From positions 58,749,880-58,813,879 of the forward strand of contig CP141132.1 in the NCBI GenBank assembly GCA_035236585.1: DNA of 64,000 bases, given 5' to 3'. The stretch is from Warburgia ugandensis (taxonomy: Eukaryota > Streptophyta > Magnoliopsida > Canellales > Canellaceae). The position numbers and the translations under genes were made by a program. The notes under the pieces were generated by a model that saw only the letters and a program-made list of their open reading frames with translations, did no database searches and was not told where the DNA came from. Shown here piece after piece: positions 1 through 11,279 of this stretch; within the stretch, counting starts at the first letter, position 1, and every line of letters begins with the position of its first letter.

Positions 1-355
1 AAAAATGTTTAAATAACAATTGCCATGAGAATATAGAGATTGAAAGCACTATAAACCTAAATAACAATGTACATTATAAATACAACCATTGGATTAGAAT
101 ACTTGAAGAGAAAGAGGCCTTAAAAAAGATGAAACTAAGAAAGGCCCTGGGATCTGATGGTATACCAATAAAGGTTTGGAAGCATATGGGAGGTACTCAA
201 GTAGTTTGGTTGACAAAGTTATTTAATAAGATTGTAAAATCAAAGAAAATGTCAGATGAATAGAGAAAGAGCTCTACTATACCAATTTATAAGAATAAAG
301 GAGACATGCAGAGTCACACTAATTATCGGGGATCAAACTTATGAGCCACACTATG
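1..355 (+). mobile_element. RTE-type LINE, reverse-transcriptase start (left half of a split copy)
   Basis: The plus strand around 100-345 reads as the start of a non-LTR reverse transcriptase: a run like KKMKLRKALGSDGIP, then a Trp-Lys stretch, and an in-frame stop before a segment ending NYRGS. This pattern (KALGPDGIP, NYRGI) is typical of plant RTE LINEs. The reading breaks off at 355, where an LTR begins, and resumes at 9527. The upstream part lies outside the window. The copy is dead: it has internal stops and an inserted element. Confidence 0.8.
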
Positions 356-878
356 TGTGACACCCCGAGTTTTCAAAATCCTTTTCCATATTTATACGAA
401 AATAATAATAATTTATTGATAGAAAATAGATGGGATCCCAGAACTTAAAACTCATAATTTAAAATTTTTCACAGTGTCAAGAAAAATACCAATGAAGAAA
501 ATCCCGAGGGTCATTTCACCTCAAAAACTACATTGAAGAAACAGAACCAAAAGTTAACCTTCTGAGCATGCTCACAATTTAAAACCAAGGTGAAATTTTA
601 CAAATGTAAAGATACATGATAATGAAAGTTCCAAAGCTCCAGGGTCTATCTAAGATCACCACGTCATCCATGTATAAGCATATGAATACTATATAGTGAA
701 GGGGGTCTAATCTATCAATATATACAATGACTAAGTAGAATTCCAAATATCCAATACTAGTCCAACAAATGTACACTACTCTGTCTCTGAATCTGACAGT
801 ATCTGGTCCTCAAGCCCCTGTCCAGCTCCACTCTAGTCTGCCTGCTTCCCTTTCTGACTATCGCACTCTGATTCTGAA

Positions 879-900
879 GCATTGCAAAACAATGCAATGC
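879..900. other. LTR hairpin (GCATTGC / GCAATGC arms)
   Basis: Arms GCATTGC (879-885) and GCAATGC (894-900) around an 8-base A-rich loop. A close equivalent sits at the same LTR position at 8373-8394, and a longer perfect form lies in an unrelated-looking solo LTR at 36041-36072. Confidence 0.75.
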
Positions 901-950
901 CTCAACAAGCCATGCTTGTGTAGGTAATATACATTCAAAGTAAACTGAAT

Positions 951-972
951 AAAAAAAAAAAAAAAAAAAAAA
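951..972 (+). repeat. A homopolymer in the LTR
   Basis: A run of about 22 A residues inside the 3' LTR. The other LTR has only a short A-rich stretch here (8444-8458), so the run expanded after insertion. Confidence 0.8.
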
Positions 973-1221
973 TCACATGGCAAAAGGCATAAAGATCGTA
1001 AGATGATCAAACATATATATATAAATCCTTAAATCACACGATGAAGGACACACCAAGTCCATGAAATAAATGAAGTATCATCAATCACGATATCAAGACA
1101 TGCACAATCCAAGAAAATTTAGAAACACATGAATGCATGTCAAAAGTATCAAACATCATATATAGTCAAGCCCTATGAGTGTCTCAAGTACACTCATAGC
1201 AACGTGGGGTTAGCTCTCTGT

Positions 1222-1460
1222 ACCATCTGCTTTCACCCTTGCACCCTCACGGGCACTCAGGCACTCACGGAAATGACGTGTTCCACTTTCGCTTTCACCC
1301 TTTCACCCTCACAAGCACTAACAAAAATGACGCGTTCCACTTTTGCTTTCACCCTTGCACCCTCACAAGCACTTAAGCACTCAGGCCCTCATGAAAAGTC
1401 ACGTTGCACACCCGCTTTCACCCTTTCACTCTCACGGGCACTTAGGCACTCACAGGGTGA
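1222..1460. repeat. Tandem repeat of about 65-75 bp in the LTR
   Basis: Three to four imperfect copies of a unit with GCTTTCACCCTTGCACCCTC, then GGGCACT or AAGCACT, then a GACGTGTTCCAC-like segment. The matching block is missing from the sister LTR, where the sequence jumps near 8684. Confidence 0.75.
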
Positions 1461-2059
1461 AGAAATGCATCCTACCACAAGATCAATAGTCTCAAACATC
1501 AAGACAGAGAGACTCCCACATGTCAAAAATACCAATAATCAAGTGAATATCTCAAAATATATCAGAAACAGTGCATGCAATAACCACCCGAAAGATAGCA
1601 CGCACATGAGAAACTACATGCTAAAATTAATCTCATGCATACAGTAAGGCATAAATCATATGCCTCAAAATTCAAATCACCAAGTCATCATTTGAGAATC
1701 ATGGAAAAATTGTGAATGAAATCACCTACCTCGATATCGCAATATCCCAAACAAACGTGTAAACAATATCAAGGTGTATGCCCTGATGTACCTGTCACGA
1801 CATAATCATTATTAATTGTTAGGCCTCTCATTTTCTCCATGATCCCTAAATTTGCTATTCCGTTTAGTAAACCACAGTTATCTTTGTGATCGTGTGTCGA
1901 TCTGACGGTCTAATCATTCTTTGATCAACACCTCTTAAGGGACAGCTCAGATCAATCATCAGGATCATTGTTTCTTGACAATTCAATAGGGCCTGTTCTT
2001 CTAATCTCATAATCCTAAAATCATGTTTTTTTATGAATAAAGGGTCAAAAACCCTCAAA

Positions 2060-2500
2060 AATAAGAAAAGGCCTGCCGCACGTGCGACGTGTGCCATCCG
2101 CATGCGCGTGCGCTGCTTGCATCTGGAACTAGCGCGTGTAGCTCGCGCATCTGTAGACGCTCTCTGTGCGTGGGGGAAAATAGCGCGCATGGCTCACGTT
2201 TGTAGCACCATACGTGGCACGCGTTCGTAGCACCGCGCGTGGCATGCATGAGTCGCACCACGTGCCCTGCGCGTGGCACAAGCTCGTCGCGTCACGTGGT
2301 GCTCCCTCACCCGCTCGTTTTCTTCCCGCATGGTGCGTGCCTGTTGCGCCACGCGTCTCCCACGTGGCGCGCATCTATTGCACTGTGTGGCCCGCCAATC
2401 ACTGTGTGTCATGCCTGGCTGTGACGCGCGTGCGTTCGTCCTCAGCTAGGTGCGGGTCGCCGTTGCCACGAACGACAATCGGACTAGTTTGCTGTCGCCG
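2060..2500. repeat. CpG-rich LTR block with degenerate short repeats
   Basis: A strongly GC- and CpG-rich island in AT-rich DNA, with repeated GTAGCACC..CGTGGCACGCG-like words and several CACGTG or ACGTG motifs. Open frames exist on both strands, but they follow the composition and overlap one another, so I do not call genes. A shorter relative lies at 9050-9235 in the other LTR. Confidence 0.6.
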
Positions 2501-2973
2501 GCGACCCTAGGTGCTCCATTTTTTGCAATTTTCACACCTATGTGTCCAGCTTTTCGCGTGCATCTCATTTTCACCCTCCATTTTCACAAATCCCTCCAAA
2601 ATCTATCATTTTTTTCATGATTTTTATTGCGTTTTTTAAAACTCCCATCATACTGTTTTTGGGATTTTTCGGCGTCCCTAGCTGTCCGATCACCATGAAA
2701 TTCATAGGTCCATTCCTTACATCATCACGCTCAAGATGAATGGTCCAGATCCTCATCTAACACCATTTTCTCAAGTTATTCTATGAAAACACATTTGTGC
2801 CTAAACTTTACTGGAAAACGACAAGTTGATGCCGTTTTTCGGCGTTTACAAGTTGATATGCCTTTAGAAGATGGGAAGAGAGAGGTGGGGACTGTCTTAC
2901 CTTAGCCCAGCTGCTCCAAAGGAGGAGAAATCCGTCACCTGGGCGTCTTGCCGAGGTGCATGACTGTTCACAG

Positions 2974-3121
<148 letters not shown>

Positions 3122-3160
3122 GGGAGGAGAGTGTGTTTTGAGCACCCTCCCTCTTGCTTA

Positions 3161-3170
3161 CCCTTATATA
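3161..3170 (-). promoter_or_regulatory. Putative LTR TATA box
   Basis: The minus strand reads TATATAAGGG about 230 bases inside the LTR start, in the right sense for LTR transcription. The same box is kept in the partner LTR at 9288-9297. Confidence 0.5.
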
Positions 3171-3398
3171 TATTTATTATTATGTTTTATTTATTTGTCT
3201 TTTTATTTTATTTTCATTTAAATACTAAAATTAAAATAATTCAACATTTTTACTCCGATCTCCGATTCTAGCATTTTTAGTGGCGTTGGACTCCATTTTT
3301 TTAGCACATCTCAAATATTGAGGTTTTAACTAGAGATTCTATCTCTAATTTTCTCAATTTAATTTTTCCCTAATATTCTAAAAATTGTAAATGTCACA

Positions 3399-3415
3399 TT
3401 CTACCCACCTTATAG
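3399..3415 (-). other. Polypurine tract of the Tekay-like element
   Basis: The minus strand reads CTATAAGGTGGGTAGAA directly before the TG of the 3' LTR. A purine-rich run here is the expected plus-strand primer. A related tract (CTATAAGGAGGGAAGAA) adjoins the LTR of the element at 46174-56457. Confidence 0.75.
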
Positions 3416-3450
3416 AAAATTTCGTCCTCAAAATTTAAAACATGCATGCC

Positions 3451-3640
3451 TCACGGGAAGAGCTCTGGATGAGTACGCCTCATCTCATCCTCCAACTCCC
3501 AAGTAGCCTCATGTGCCGAGTGATGCTGCCAAAGGACTTTAACCAGGGGAATGGTCTTAGTCCTCAAATCCTGGATCTTACTATCCAAGATCTGTATAGG
3601 GCGCTCCTCGAATGTCAAGTCAGGCCGTACCTCCTATGGT
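3451..3640 (-). pseudogene. Chromodomain at the integrase C-terminus
   Basis: After the integrase tail (FHISMLRKYIPDPSH) the minus strand continues with PIQILDSKIQDLR, KTIPLVKVLW and EATWELEDEMR before the stop. The VKVLW...EATWE pattern is the chromodomain fold of plant chromoviruses, thought to guide integration to heterochromatin marks. There is an in-frame stop between the integrase tail and this domain (about 3634-3632). Confidence 0.85.
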
Positions 3641-4620
3641 ATCTGCTCTAGCACGTGGGATGGGTCTGGTATGTACTTCCTCAGCATGGAGATATGAAAA
3701 ACGTCATGTACTCCAGCTAGCTGTGGGGGTAGGGCTAATTGGTATGCGACTGGTCCGACTCTGCGCAAGATCTCAAAAGGACCAATGTATCTAGGACTGA
3801 GTTTTCCCTTTACACCAAACCTCATCACGCCTTTCATAGGGGAAACTCTCAAAAATGCATGCTCTCTGACCTCGAACTCCAAGTCCTTCTGTCTCCTATC
3901 CGCACAGCACTTCTTGCGACTATGGGCTGCAAGTAATTGTTTTCGAATGAGTCGAACTTTCTCTACACATTACTCAACCAACTCTGACCTCATGATCTAT
4001 CTCTTTCCTACGTCACTCCAACACAAAGGAGACCGACATGGTCTGCCATACAGAGCCTCATAAGGCGCCATGCCAATGCTCGCATGATAGCTATTATTAT
4101 ATGCAAACTCCACGAGTGGCAAATGCTTATTCCAACTACCTCTCCAATCCATGACACAAGCCCTCAACATATCCTCCATGGTCTGGATGCTCCTCTCAGT
4201 CTGGCCATCTGTCTGGGGGTGGAAAGTCATACTGAATCTCAACCTCGACCCCAGAGCCTCCTATACACTCTGCTAGTACTTTGAGGTAAACCGTGTGTCT
4301 CGGTCTGAGATAATCGTCAATGATACTCCATGAAGGTTCACAATCTCCCTGACATACAGCTTCCCCAAGCTATCCACGGTCTGAGTCTGTCTAATAGGGT
4401 GGAAATGGGCTGACTTTGTCAATCTGTCAACTATGACCCATATCATGTCATGCCCACTGACATTCCTCGGCAAGCCCATGATAAAATCCATAGTGAGGTG
4501 GTCCCACTTCCACTCTGGAAGGTCTAAAGTATGTAATAACCTAGCTAGTCGCTGATGCTCTGCCTTGACCTAATGACAGGTCAAACATCGTGCTATGCAC
4601 TTACCAATATCCCTCTTCAT
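3634..4620 (-). pseudogene. Integrase of the Tekay-like element
   Basis: The zinc-finger end (CIARCLTCH) lies near 4560-4620, followed by a core starting MDFIMGLP with a downstream IWVIVDRLTKSAHF. An FHPQTDGQTERSIQT segment (4242-4200) carries the catalytic Glu region. The C-terminal part is near 3882-3634 (GPFEILRRVGPVAYQL). Frame breaks lie near 4272 and 3900-4000. Confidence 0.88.
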
Positions 4621-4916
4621 CCCATTCGACCAAAAGTGTCGTCTAAGGTCCTGGTACATCTTCGTACCTCCATAATGAATAGAATATGGGGACTGGTGTG
4701 GTAGTGTATCATAAAGTCAAAGTCCTTGAGGTACTCCATCCATCTCCGTTGGCTCATGTTCAAATTACTCTGCGTGAAAAAATATTTGAGGCTCTTATGG
4801 TCAGTGTATACCTCAAAATTCTCGCCATATAAATAGTGTCTCCAGAACTTCAACGCAAATACCACTGCGGCCAACTCAAGATCATGTGTCGAATAATTCA
4901 CCTTGTGCGTCTTCAA
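4617..4916 (-). pseudogene. RNase H of the Tekay-like element
   Basis: Carries the family blocks [20 protein letters not shown] and [14 protein letters not shown] with the catalytic Asp-Glu-Asp context. Upstream (about 4917-5090) the link to the reverse transcriptase thumb is broken by stops. Confidence 0.85.
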
Positions 4917-5090
4917 CTATCATGACGCATAAGCGATGACCTTCCCATGCTACATCAGCACCGCTCCTAGACCTCTGTCTGATGCATCACAAAACACTAT
5001 GTAACCACCCGATCCTAAAGATAGGGCAAGTACTGGTGTAGTAGCTAACCTCCTCTTGAGCTCCTAGAAGCTCTCCTCACAAGCATCAGT

Positions 5091-5870
5091 CTAAACGAAC
5101 CTAGTGTCCTTCCTAGTCAAGCTAGTCATGGGCAAGGCAATCTTCGAGAACCCCTCAATGAATCGCCGATAGTAACCAACTAAACCGAGGAAACTACGAA
5201 CCTCTGTCACCATTGTAGGCCTCTCCCAATGCAAAACTGCCTCCACCTTAGCCGGATCTACGGCCACACCATCCTTGGACACTACGTGCCCCAAAAAATG
5301 TACATGTCCTAACCAAAATTCACACTTACTGAGCTTCGCATACAAGCAATGACGGTGAAGTGTATCCAACACAGTGCGAAGATGCTCCATGTGGGCCCTA
5401 TGGTTAGGAGAATAGATCAGGATATCATCCACAAAAATTATCATGAACTTATCTAAATAAGCTCGGAATACCCTATTCATCAAACCCATGAACACTGCCA
5501 GTGCATTCGTTAACCCAAAGGGCATTACCAAAAACTCATAATGGCCATACTGACTTCTGAATGCAGTCTTAAGGATATCCTCCTCCCTAATCCTCAACTG
5601 ATGATAGCCTGATCACAGGTTAATCTTAGAGTACACCTGTGCCAACTGTAACTGATCAAACAAGTTGTCAAAACGCGGTAAGGGATATTGGTTCTTCACA
5701 GTAACACTGTTCAGTAACCGGTAGTATATGCGCAGCCTCAATGATCCATCCTTCTTCTTAACAAAGAGGGCTGGTGCTCCCCAAGGAGACCTACTCGACC
5801 TAATGAAACCCTTATCCAGAAGTTCCTGCAACTACATCTGGAGCTCTCTCAACTCTGCAGGGGTCATCCT
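5091..5870 (-). pseudogene. Reverse transcriptase of the Tekay-like element
   Basis: Two frame-matched blocks. 5831-5613 contains [25 protein letters not shown] and a decayed YRLLN. 5597-5091 contains [13 protein letters not shown], the catalytic FVDD near 5435-5424, and [18 protein letters not shown]. An in-frame stop separates them near 5610. FVDD is a common form of the Gypsy active site. Confidence 0.9.
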
Positions 5871-6059
5871 ATAAGGCACCTTAGATATAGGCGCTGTACT
5901 CGGCACCAAGTCTATGGTAAAATCAATCTCCCTACGTGGAGGTAGTCATGGCAGCTCGTCTGGGAATACATCAGCAAAATCTCATACCACATCAATATCC
6001 TCAATCCATGGCTGCTCCCTGTCAGCCATCGTGACGCAAGCCAAAAACACTCGACAACC

Positions 6060-6488
6060 TCAAGCATAACATCGAGCTGCTCTCATGGAAAAAATAATAC
6101 AAGGGCCACTAACACTCCTCCTGCCCTGAACTACAGCCACTGGTCGACCTGGTACACTACACATAATCTGCTTCTTGTAGCAATCTATAGTAACCCAGAA
6201 CATCGCTAGCCAATCCATCCCCAAGATGACATCAAAATCCAACATGTCTAATAAAATGAGGTCGGCATCCATCCTCATACCTGATATCTCCACTGATACC
6301 CTCTCAAGGTACTCAGTAGCCTCCACCGTCTCTCCTGATGGCATCAACACATCTAACCTGAATGCTAGCTTGCACGTAGGCAAGTCAAGGCATGATGCAA
6401 ATGTACACGCAATAAATGAGTGGGTAGACCCTGAATCAAAAAGAACTTTGGCATGTCTATCAGCTACCAGAAAAGTACCTTCCACCAC
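6060..6488 (-). pseudogene. Aspartic protease of the Tekay-like element
   Basis: Contains VLFDSGSTHSFI with the catalytic DSG near 6437-6429, and downstream LDMLDFDVILGMDWL, the flap and core of Gypsy retropepsins. The upstream gag junction carries QAHAS-like sequence shared with the element at 46174-56457 (near 51590). Confidence 0.88.
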
Positions 6489-7718
6489 CTAGTTTGAGGC
6501 ATGTGCCTGCCCCAAAGTGATGGTGAAGACACGACCCTGACTGTGTGGCGCTACCTCCACGGTGACATCAATCCTCGGTGGTCTATCTCCCGGACCTCTC
6601 GGGCAATTTCTCATCACGTGCCCTATCTCGCCATAGCCATAGCACCTAAATGGCTCGCTTGGCTAGAATGGCTACTGTCGCTGCTGTTGATACTGGTGGA
6701 GTTGATGTGGGCCCTGACGCTAACGGCCCTATCCTGGGCACAATTGCCCCAAGTGTTGGCCCTTACAACAAGGCACACTCTCCTACCCTAACCTCCCCTC
6801 TACCTAGGAGGGTACTGCTGATCATGTCCCCCGTGAGACTGTGTGGATGCGAAGGGCCTCTTGCCCTTGAAGGGCTGACTCATCTCTCCTTTGCTTTGTT
6901 GTGAATCCCTCTCAAGCACTGAAGCCCTGTTTGCAGCCTACCTCATAGTAGTCGGGTGTGCTGCAAGTACTTCGTGCCTCAACTGTGGCACCAACCCGTC
7001 AATGAATCTATCTGCTGCCTCCTGATTTGAGGTAAAAGGAGTAGCTGCAAATCTACATAGCCTAATAAATCAGTTCAAGTACTGCTGAACTGTAAGGCTC
7101 CCCTGTGACAATGTGGTGAACTCCCTCTTCATGGCATGCAGAGCATGAGGAGGGAAATACTGCTCATCAAATATCCTCTGAAAATCCTGCCATGATAGTG
7201 GCGCTGAAGATGGGGGACATATCTGCTGCTAGGTCTTCCACCAAAACCTTGCTTCTCCAACCAATAAGTATGAAGCTAATTTAACCTGATCCTAGGGTGG
7301 AATCTCCATCCCCTCAAGGCCCTTTTCCACCTTAAACAGCCATCTCTCTGTTGTTGCTGGATCTCCTTCCCCATGGAAGCTAAGCACCATCCTCCGGAAC
7401 CTCCCTAGCTGCTTAGCTGGTAGAACACGCGTGCTCAAGGATTCTCCCTCTGCAACTCCATGTGTGGGCACCATCGGTGCTAGATGGGACGACTATGCTG
7501 CTGAGTCCTCTAGGACTACTGCAATCGTCGCCGAGTGGACAGGGTGCAAGGCCTACACCTCTGCCCGAACCTACCTGGTAATATGCTCTGTGAGACATGG
7601 TAAGAGGCTCTCAACTATGCAAGCCACAATGTCTGCCTCCTGCCCCCTTGCTCTGGTGTAGTGCAGGGGTGGCAATTAGTGGAGCAGGGGTAGACCTGGT
7701 CCTTCGTCGAGAAGCCAT
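6489..7718 (-). pseudogene. Gag of the Tekay-like element
   Basis: A start near 7718 (MASRRRTRS), a capsid block with LSFHGEGDPATTERWL (near 7400-7350), and a zinc knuckle near 6650-6600 reading CYGYGEIGHVMRNC, in which the second Cys has become Tyr. Stops interrupt the frame several times. Confidence 0.8.
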
Positions 7719-7835
7719 TTGTTAACAACCCATAACCCATGGTATAAGCATTTCTCCTTTCTCAGTCTAAGCCAACAACTAATTGGCTATCAAGCTAATT
7801 AGACCCTTAAAGTGGTGATGATGGAATAAACCTGA

Positions 7836-7847
7836 GCTCTAATACCA
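7836..7847 (-). other. Primer-binding site (tRNA-iMet type)
   Basis: The minus strand reads TGGTATTAGAGC three bases inside the 5' LTR end. The canonical initiator-Met complement is TGGTATCAGAGC, so there is one mismatch. This fixes the element sense as minus and the right-hand LTR as the 5' LTR. Confidence 0.85.
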
Positions 7848-7850
7848 AAC

Positions 7851-9526
7851 TGTGACACCCCGGGTTTTCCAAATCCTTTTCCATATGTATACGAAAATAA
7901 TAATAGTTTATTGATAGAAAATAGATGCAATCCCAGAACTTAAAACTCATAATTTAAAATTTTTCACAGCATCAAGAAAAATACCAATGAAGAAAACCCC
8001 GAGGGTCATTTCACCTCAAAAACTACACTGAAGAAACAGAACCAAAAGTAAACCTTCTCAGCATACTCACAATTTAAAACCAAGGTGAAATTTTACAAAT
8101 GTAAAGATACATGATAATGAAAGTTCCAAAGCTCCAGGGTCTATCTAAGATCACCACGTCATCCATGTATAAGCATATGAATACTATACAGTGAAGGGGT
8201 CTAATCTATTAATATATACAACGACTAAGTAGAATTCTAAATATCCAATACTAGTCCAACAAATGTACACTACTCTGTCTCTAAATCTGACAGTATCTGG
8301 TCCTCAAGCCCCTGTCCAGCTCCACTCTAGTCCGCCTACTTCTCTTTCTGACTGTCACGCTCTGATTCTGAAGCATTGCAAAACAAAGCAATGCCTCAGC
8401 AAGCCATGCTTGTGTAGGTGATATAAATTCAAAGTAAACTCAATAAAAAATAAAAAATCACATGGCGCAAGGCATAAAGATCGTAAGATGATCAAACATA
8501 TATAAAGCCTTAAATTACACGATGAAGGACACACCAAGTCCATGAAATAAATGAAGTATCATCAATCATGATATCAGGACATGCACAATCCAACAAAATC
8601 TAGAAACACATGAATGCATGTCAAAAGTATCGAACATCATATATAGTTAAGCCCTATGAGTGTCTCAAGTACACTCACGGCAATGTGACGGTCTAATCAT
8701 TCTTTGATCAACACCTCTCAAGGGACTGCTCAGATCAATCATCAGGATCATTGTTTCTTGACAATTCAATAGGGCCTGTTCTTCTAATCTCATAATCATT
8801 TCATGTTTAACGTATACAACCAAAATCTAAAGCCTAATCATCCATTCATCGGCTTAATCTAAGTCATTGAATAGTGCTTAGTAGTTTGGCTATTAAAAAG
8901 ATGCTCCAAACTAGATTTTTGTCTTAAATCTAGTCTGCCTTGTTGAGACGATCACAATGCCTCTTTCGAATTGTGATTTGGACTCTGTAGCTCCTCAAAT
9001 CATGTTTTTTATGAATAAAGGGTCAAAAATCCTCAAAAATAAGAAAAATGGCCCGTCGCATGTGTGGCACATGCCGCCCACACACGCATGCGCTGTGCGC
9101 ATGACACACGTCTGTGGAAGCAGCACGCGTCTGGAACCAGCTCGCACGTTTGGAGACGTAGCACCACGCGTTCCTACCGCACCACGTGGCACACGCTAGT
9201 CACACCACGTGCCTGAGTGTGGCGCTCCCTCGCCCAGTCGATAGAGAGAGAGAGAGAGAGAGTTTTGGGCATCCTCCCTCTTGTTTACCCTTATATACAT
9301 TTATTATTATGTTTTATTTATTTTTATTTTTATTTTATTTTCATTTAAATACTAAAATTAAAATAATTCTGCATTTTTACTCCAATCTCCAATTCTAACA
9401 TTTTTAGTGGCGTTGGACTCCATTTTTCGAGCACATCTCAAATATTGAGGTTTTAACTAGAGATTCTGTCTCATAATTTTCTCAATTTAATTTTTTCCTA
9501 AAATTCTAAAAATTGTAAATGTCACA
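7851..9526 (-). repeat. 5' LTR of the Tekay-like element (1.68 kb, deleted)
   Basis: Begins TGTGACACCCC and ends TGTCACA. It aligns closely with 356-3398 at both ends but has lost about 690 bases (junction near 8684) and about 660 bases (junction near 9238). It keeps about 200 bases (8797-8998) missing from the other LTR. A short GA tract lies at 9243-9262 and a putative TATA box at 9288-9297. Confidence 0.9.
8373..8394. other. LTR hairpin (GCATTGC / GCAATGC arms)
   Basis: Arms at 8373-8379 and 8388-8394 around AAAACAAA, followed by a small CAAGC-CAT-GCTTG hairpin. Counterpart of 879-900. Confidence 0.75.
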
Positions 9527-10757
9527 CTATGAAACCTTTTGAAAGAGTGATTAAGAAGAGGCTAAGGTAGAAGATGAGTGTTTCAAAGAACCAGTTTGGT
9601 TTCATGCCTGGGACCTCTACCATGGAAGCTATTTTCCTACTTAAAGAATTGATAAAGAAATATAAGGAGGAAGGACCTCCACATGATCTTTTCTGACTTA
9701 GTAAAATTTGACTATAAGGTCCCTATAGAGTTAATATGGAGGAGCAAGAAAGGGGTTTTATGGGGGTATATAGACATAATCAAAGATATGTATGAGGAAG
9801 CAGTAACAAATGTTAGAACCACTAATAGAGAGACCAATGATTTTCCTATCAATGTAGATTGTACCAAGGAATGGCATTGAGCCTATATCTTTTCACATTG
9901 GTTATGGATGAATTAACAAAACATTTGCACAAGGAGATTCCATGGTGCATATTATTTGTAAATGATATAGTTTTAATTGATGAGACAAGGGAGGGTGTAA
10001 ACATAAAGCTAGAGTTATGGAGAGAAGCATTAGAATTTAAAGGATTTAAAATGAGCAAAATAAGATAGAGTATATGGAGTGCAATTGTAGCATGAAGAAG
10101 AGTAGGAGTAGAGCACCAGTAAAGATTGATAACAAAGAAGTCCTCATAAAAGACCACTTTCAATTCTTATGATCTAGGATTCACGAGAGTGGAGAGATTG
10201 AGAGGGAGGTTACCTTGAGAATCCAAGAAGGTTGGAGCAAATGGAGATGCAGCTCTGGAGTTCTATGTAATCAGCGGGTGCCACTCAAACTGAAAGGAAA
10301 ATACTATAGGATAGCTACAAGGCCGGCTATGCTCTATGGAACAAAGTGTTGGGTAATTAAAGAACATCATGCACATAGGATGAATGTTGCCAAATGAGGA
10401 TGTTGAGATGGATAAGGAGTAAGACAAGAAAGGATATAATTAGGAATGAAAACATTAAAAGAAACTTAGAAGTGGCACTAATAGGTAACAAGATGAGGAA
10501 GATTAAACTTAAATGGTTTGAATAGATCCAACAAAGATAAAGAGCAGCACCGATAAGAAGGAGTGAGGCAATGCAAGTTGAAAGTTCTAAAAGGGCAAGG
10601 GCCAAAAGAACATGGATAGAAATGGAGAGAAAAGATTTAAAAACTTTAGGACTAAATGAAGCCATGATACTTGATCAAGGGGAATATAGGAGCAAGATTC
10701 ATGTGGGGAACCCCTATTCGAGGATAAGGTCTTGATGATGATGATGATGATGATGAT
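9527..10757 (+). mobile_element. RTE-type LINE, right half with 3' tail
   Basis: Resumes the LINE interrupted at 355: MKPFERVIKKRLR, QFGFMPG, then a block at 9859-10068 ([17 protein letters not shown]) in which the usual FADD active site is FVND near 9955-9966. More distal RT-like and connecting sequence follows, with many stops. It ends in GGTCTTGATGATGATG..., a (TGA)n tail at 10733-10757, which is the typical RTE 3' end. Confidence 0.88.
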
Positions 10758-10937
10758 TTCATAGTTTAGGTTTATTTGTTCTAATTTAGTTTTTAAATCT
10801 AATTAGTTTCCTTAACTTTTGGCCAGGTTAAAGTAAAAAGACTGAATTTTTAACTAAATCTTTCCTAATATTCCTCAAGGGATCAACTCGTATTTGTTAA
10901 TTTTATACTTCAATTGTAGTAATTATTAAAGCACATC
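10757..10937 (+). repeat. 3' end fragment of the 5' LTR
   Basis: Aligns with 16770-16957: shared words include GTTCTA.TTTA, GGTTA..GTAAAAGTA-like runs, an AGGGATCAACTC / GGGATTGACCC motif, and a common ending AATTATT..AAAGCACAT. The rest of this LTR is gone. Confidence 0.65.
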
Positions 10938-11279
10938 AACTACTACCACACTACAATTAGCAGATAGGTTAGTTAAAGTTCCTCATTATGTGGTAGAGGA
11001 TGTACTAATTTAGGTAGATAAGTTTTTATTTCCGATAGACATTTTAGTCTTAGATACATAGCCTGCATCAAACCTAAGTAGTCAAATTCTAGTCATCTTG
11101 GGACAGCTATTCTTGGCCACATCAAGTACAATCATTAATTATAGAGATGGTTCAATGAAGTTGTCATTTAGGAACATGGACATTAAGCTTAATGTCTTTG
11201 TTGCAGGACAACCAGACTATGAAGCCCCTTTTGAACAATATGATATAGAGTCTACCATCCCTATCATCCTTCAGGACTA
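10938..11279 (+). pseudogene. Retropepsin fragment of the Tat/Athila-like element
   Basis: Reads LADRLVKVPHYVVEDVLI, VDKFLFPIDILVLDT, then ILGQLFLATSSTIINYRDG and LSFRNMDIKLNVF. Plant Tat/Athila proteases read ADRSVK, VEDVLVKV and ILGRPFLAT at these places. Two in-frame stops precede the open part. It abuts LTR-like sequence directly, so gag has been deleted. Confidence 0.75.

Larger units (their letters stand above)
3451..7718 (-). pseudogene. Tekay-like gag-pol polyprotein, decayed
   Basis: On the minus strand a gag start is visible at 7718 (MASRRRTRS) and the polyprotein ends at a TGA at 3453-3451 after a chromodomain ending THPELFP. That is about 1420 codons, the usual length for a chromovirus gag-pol. 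Gag, protease, RT, RNase H, integrase and chromodomain follow in order. Several stops and at least a few frame changes separate the readable blocks (7474-7292, 6488-6060, 5831-5613, 5597-5091, 4916-4617, 4491-3634), so no full-length product is possible. Confidence 0.9.

Noticed and set aside
1129-1647. 172-codon plus-strand frame
   Set aside because: It runs through the LTR tandem repeat, antisense to the element, and the sister LTR has it deleted.
2033-2510. Several overlapping open frames on both strands
   Set aside because: They come from the CpG-rich LTR block. They overlap in all frames and none matches a domain.
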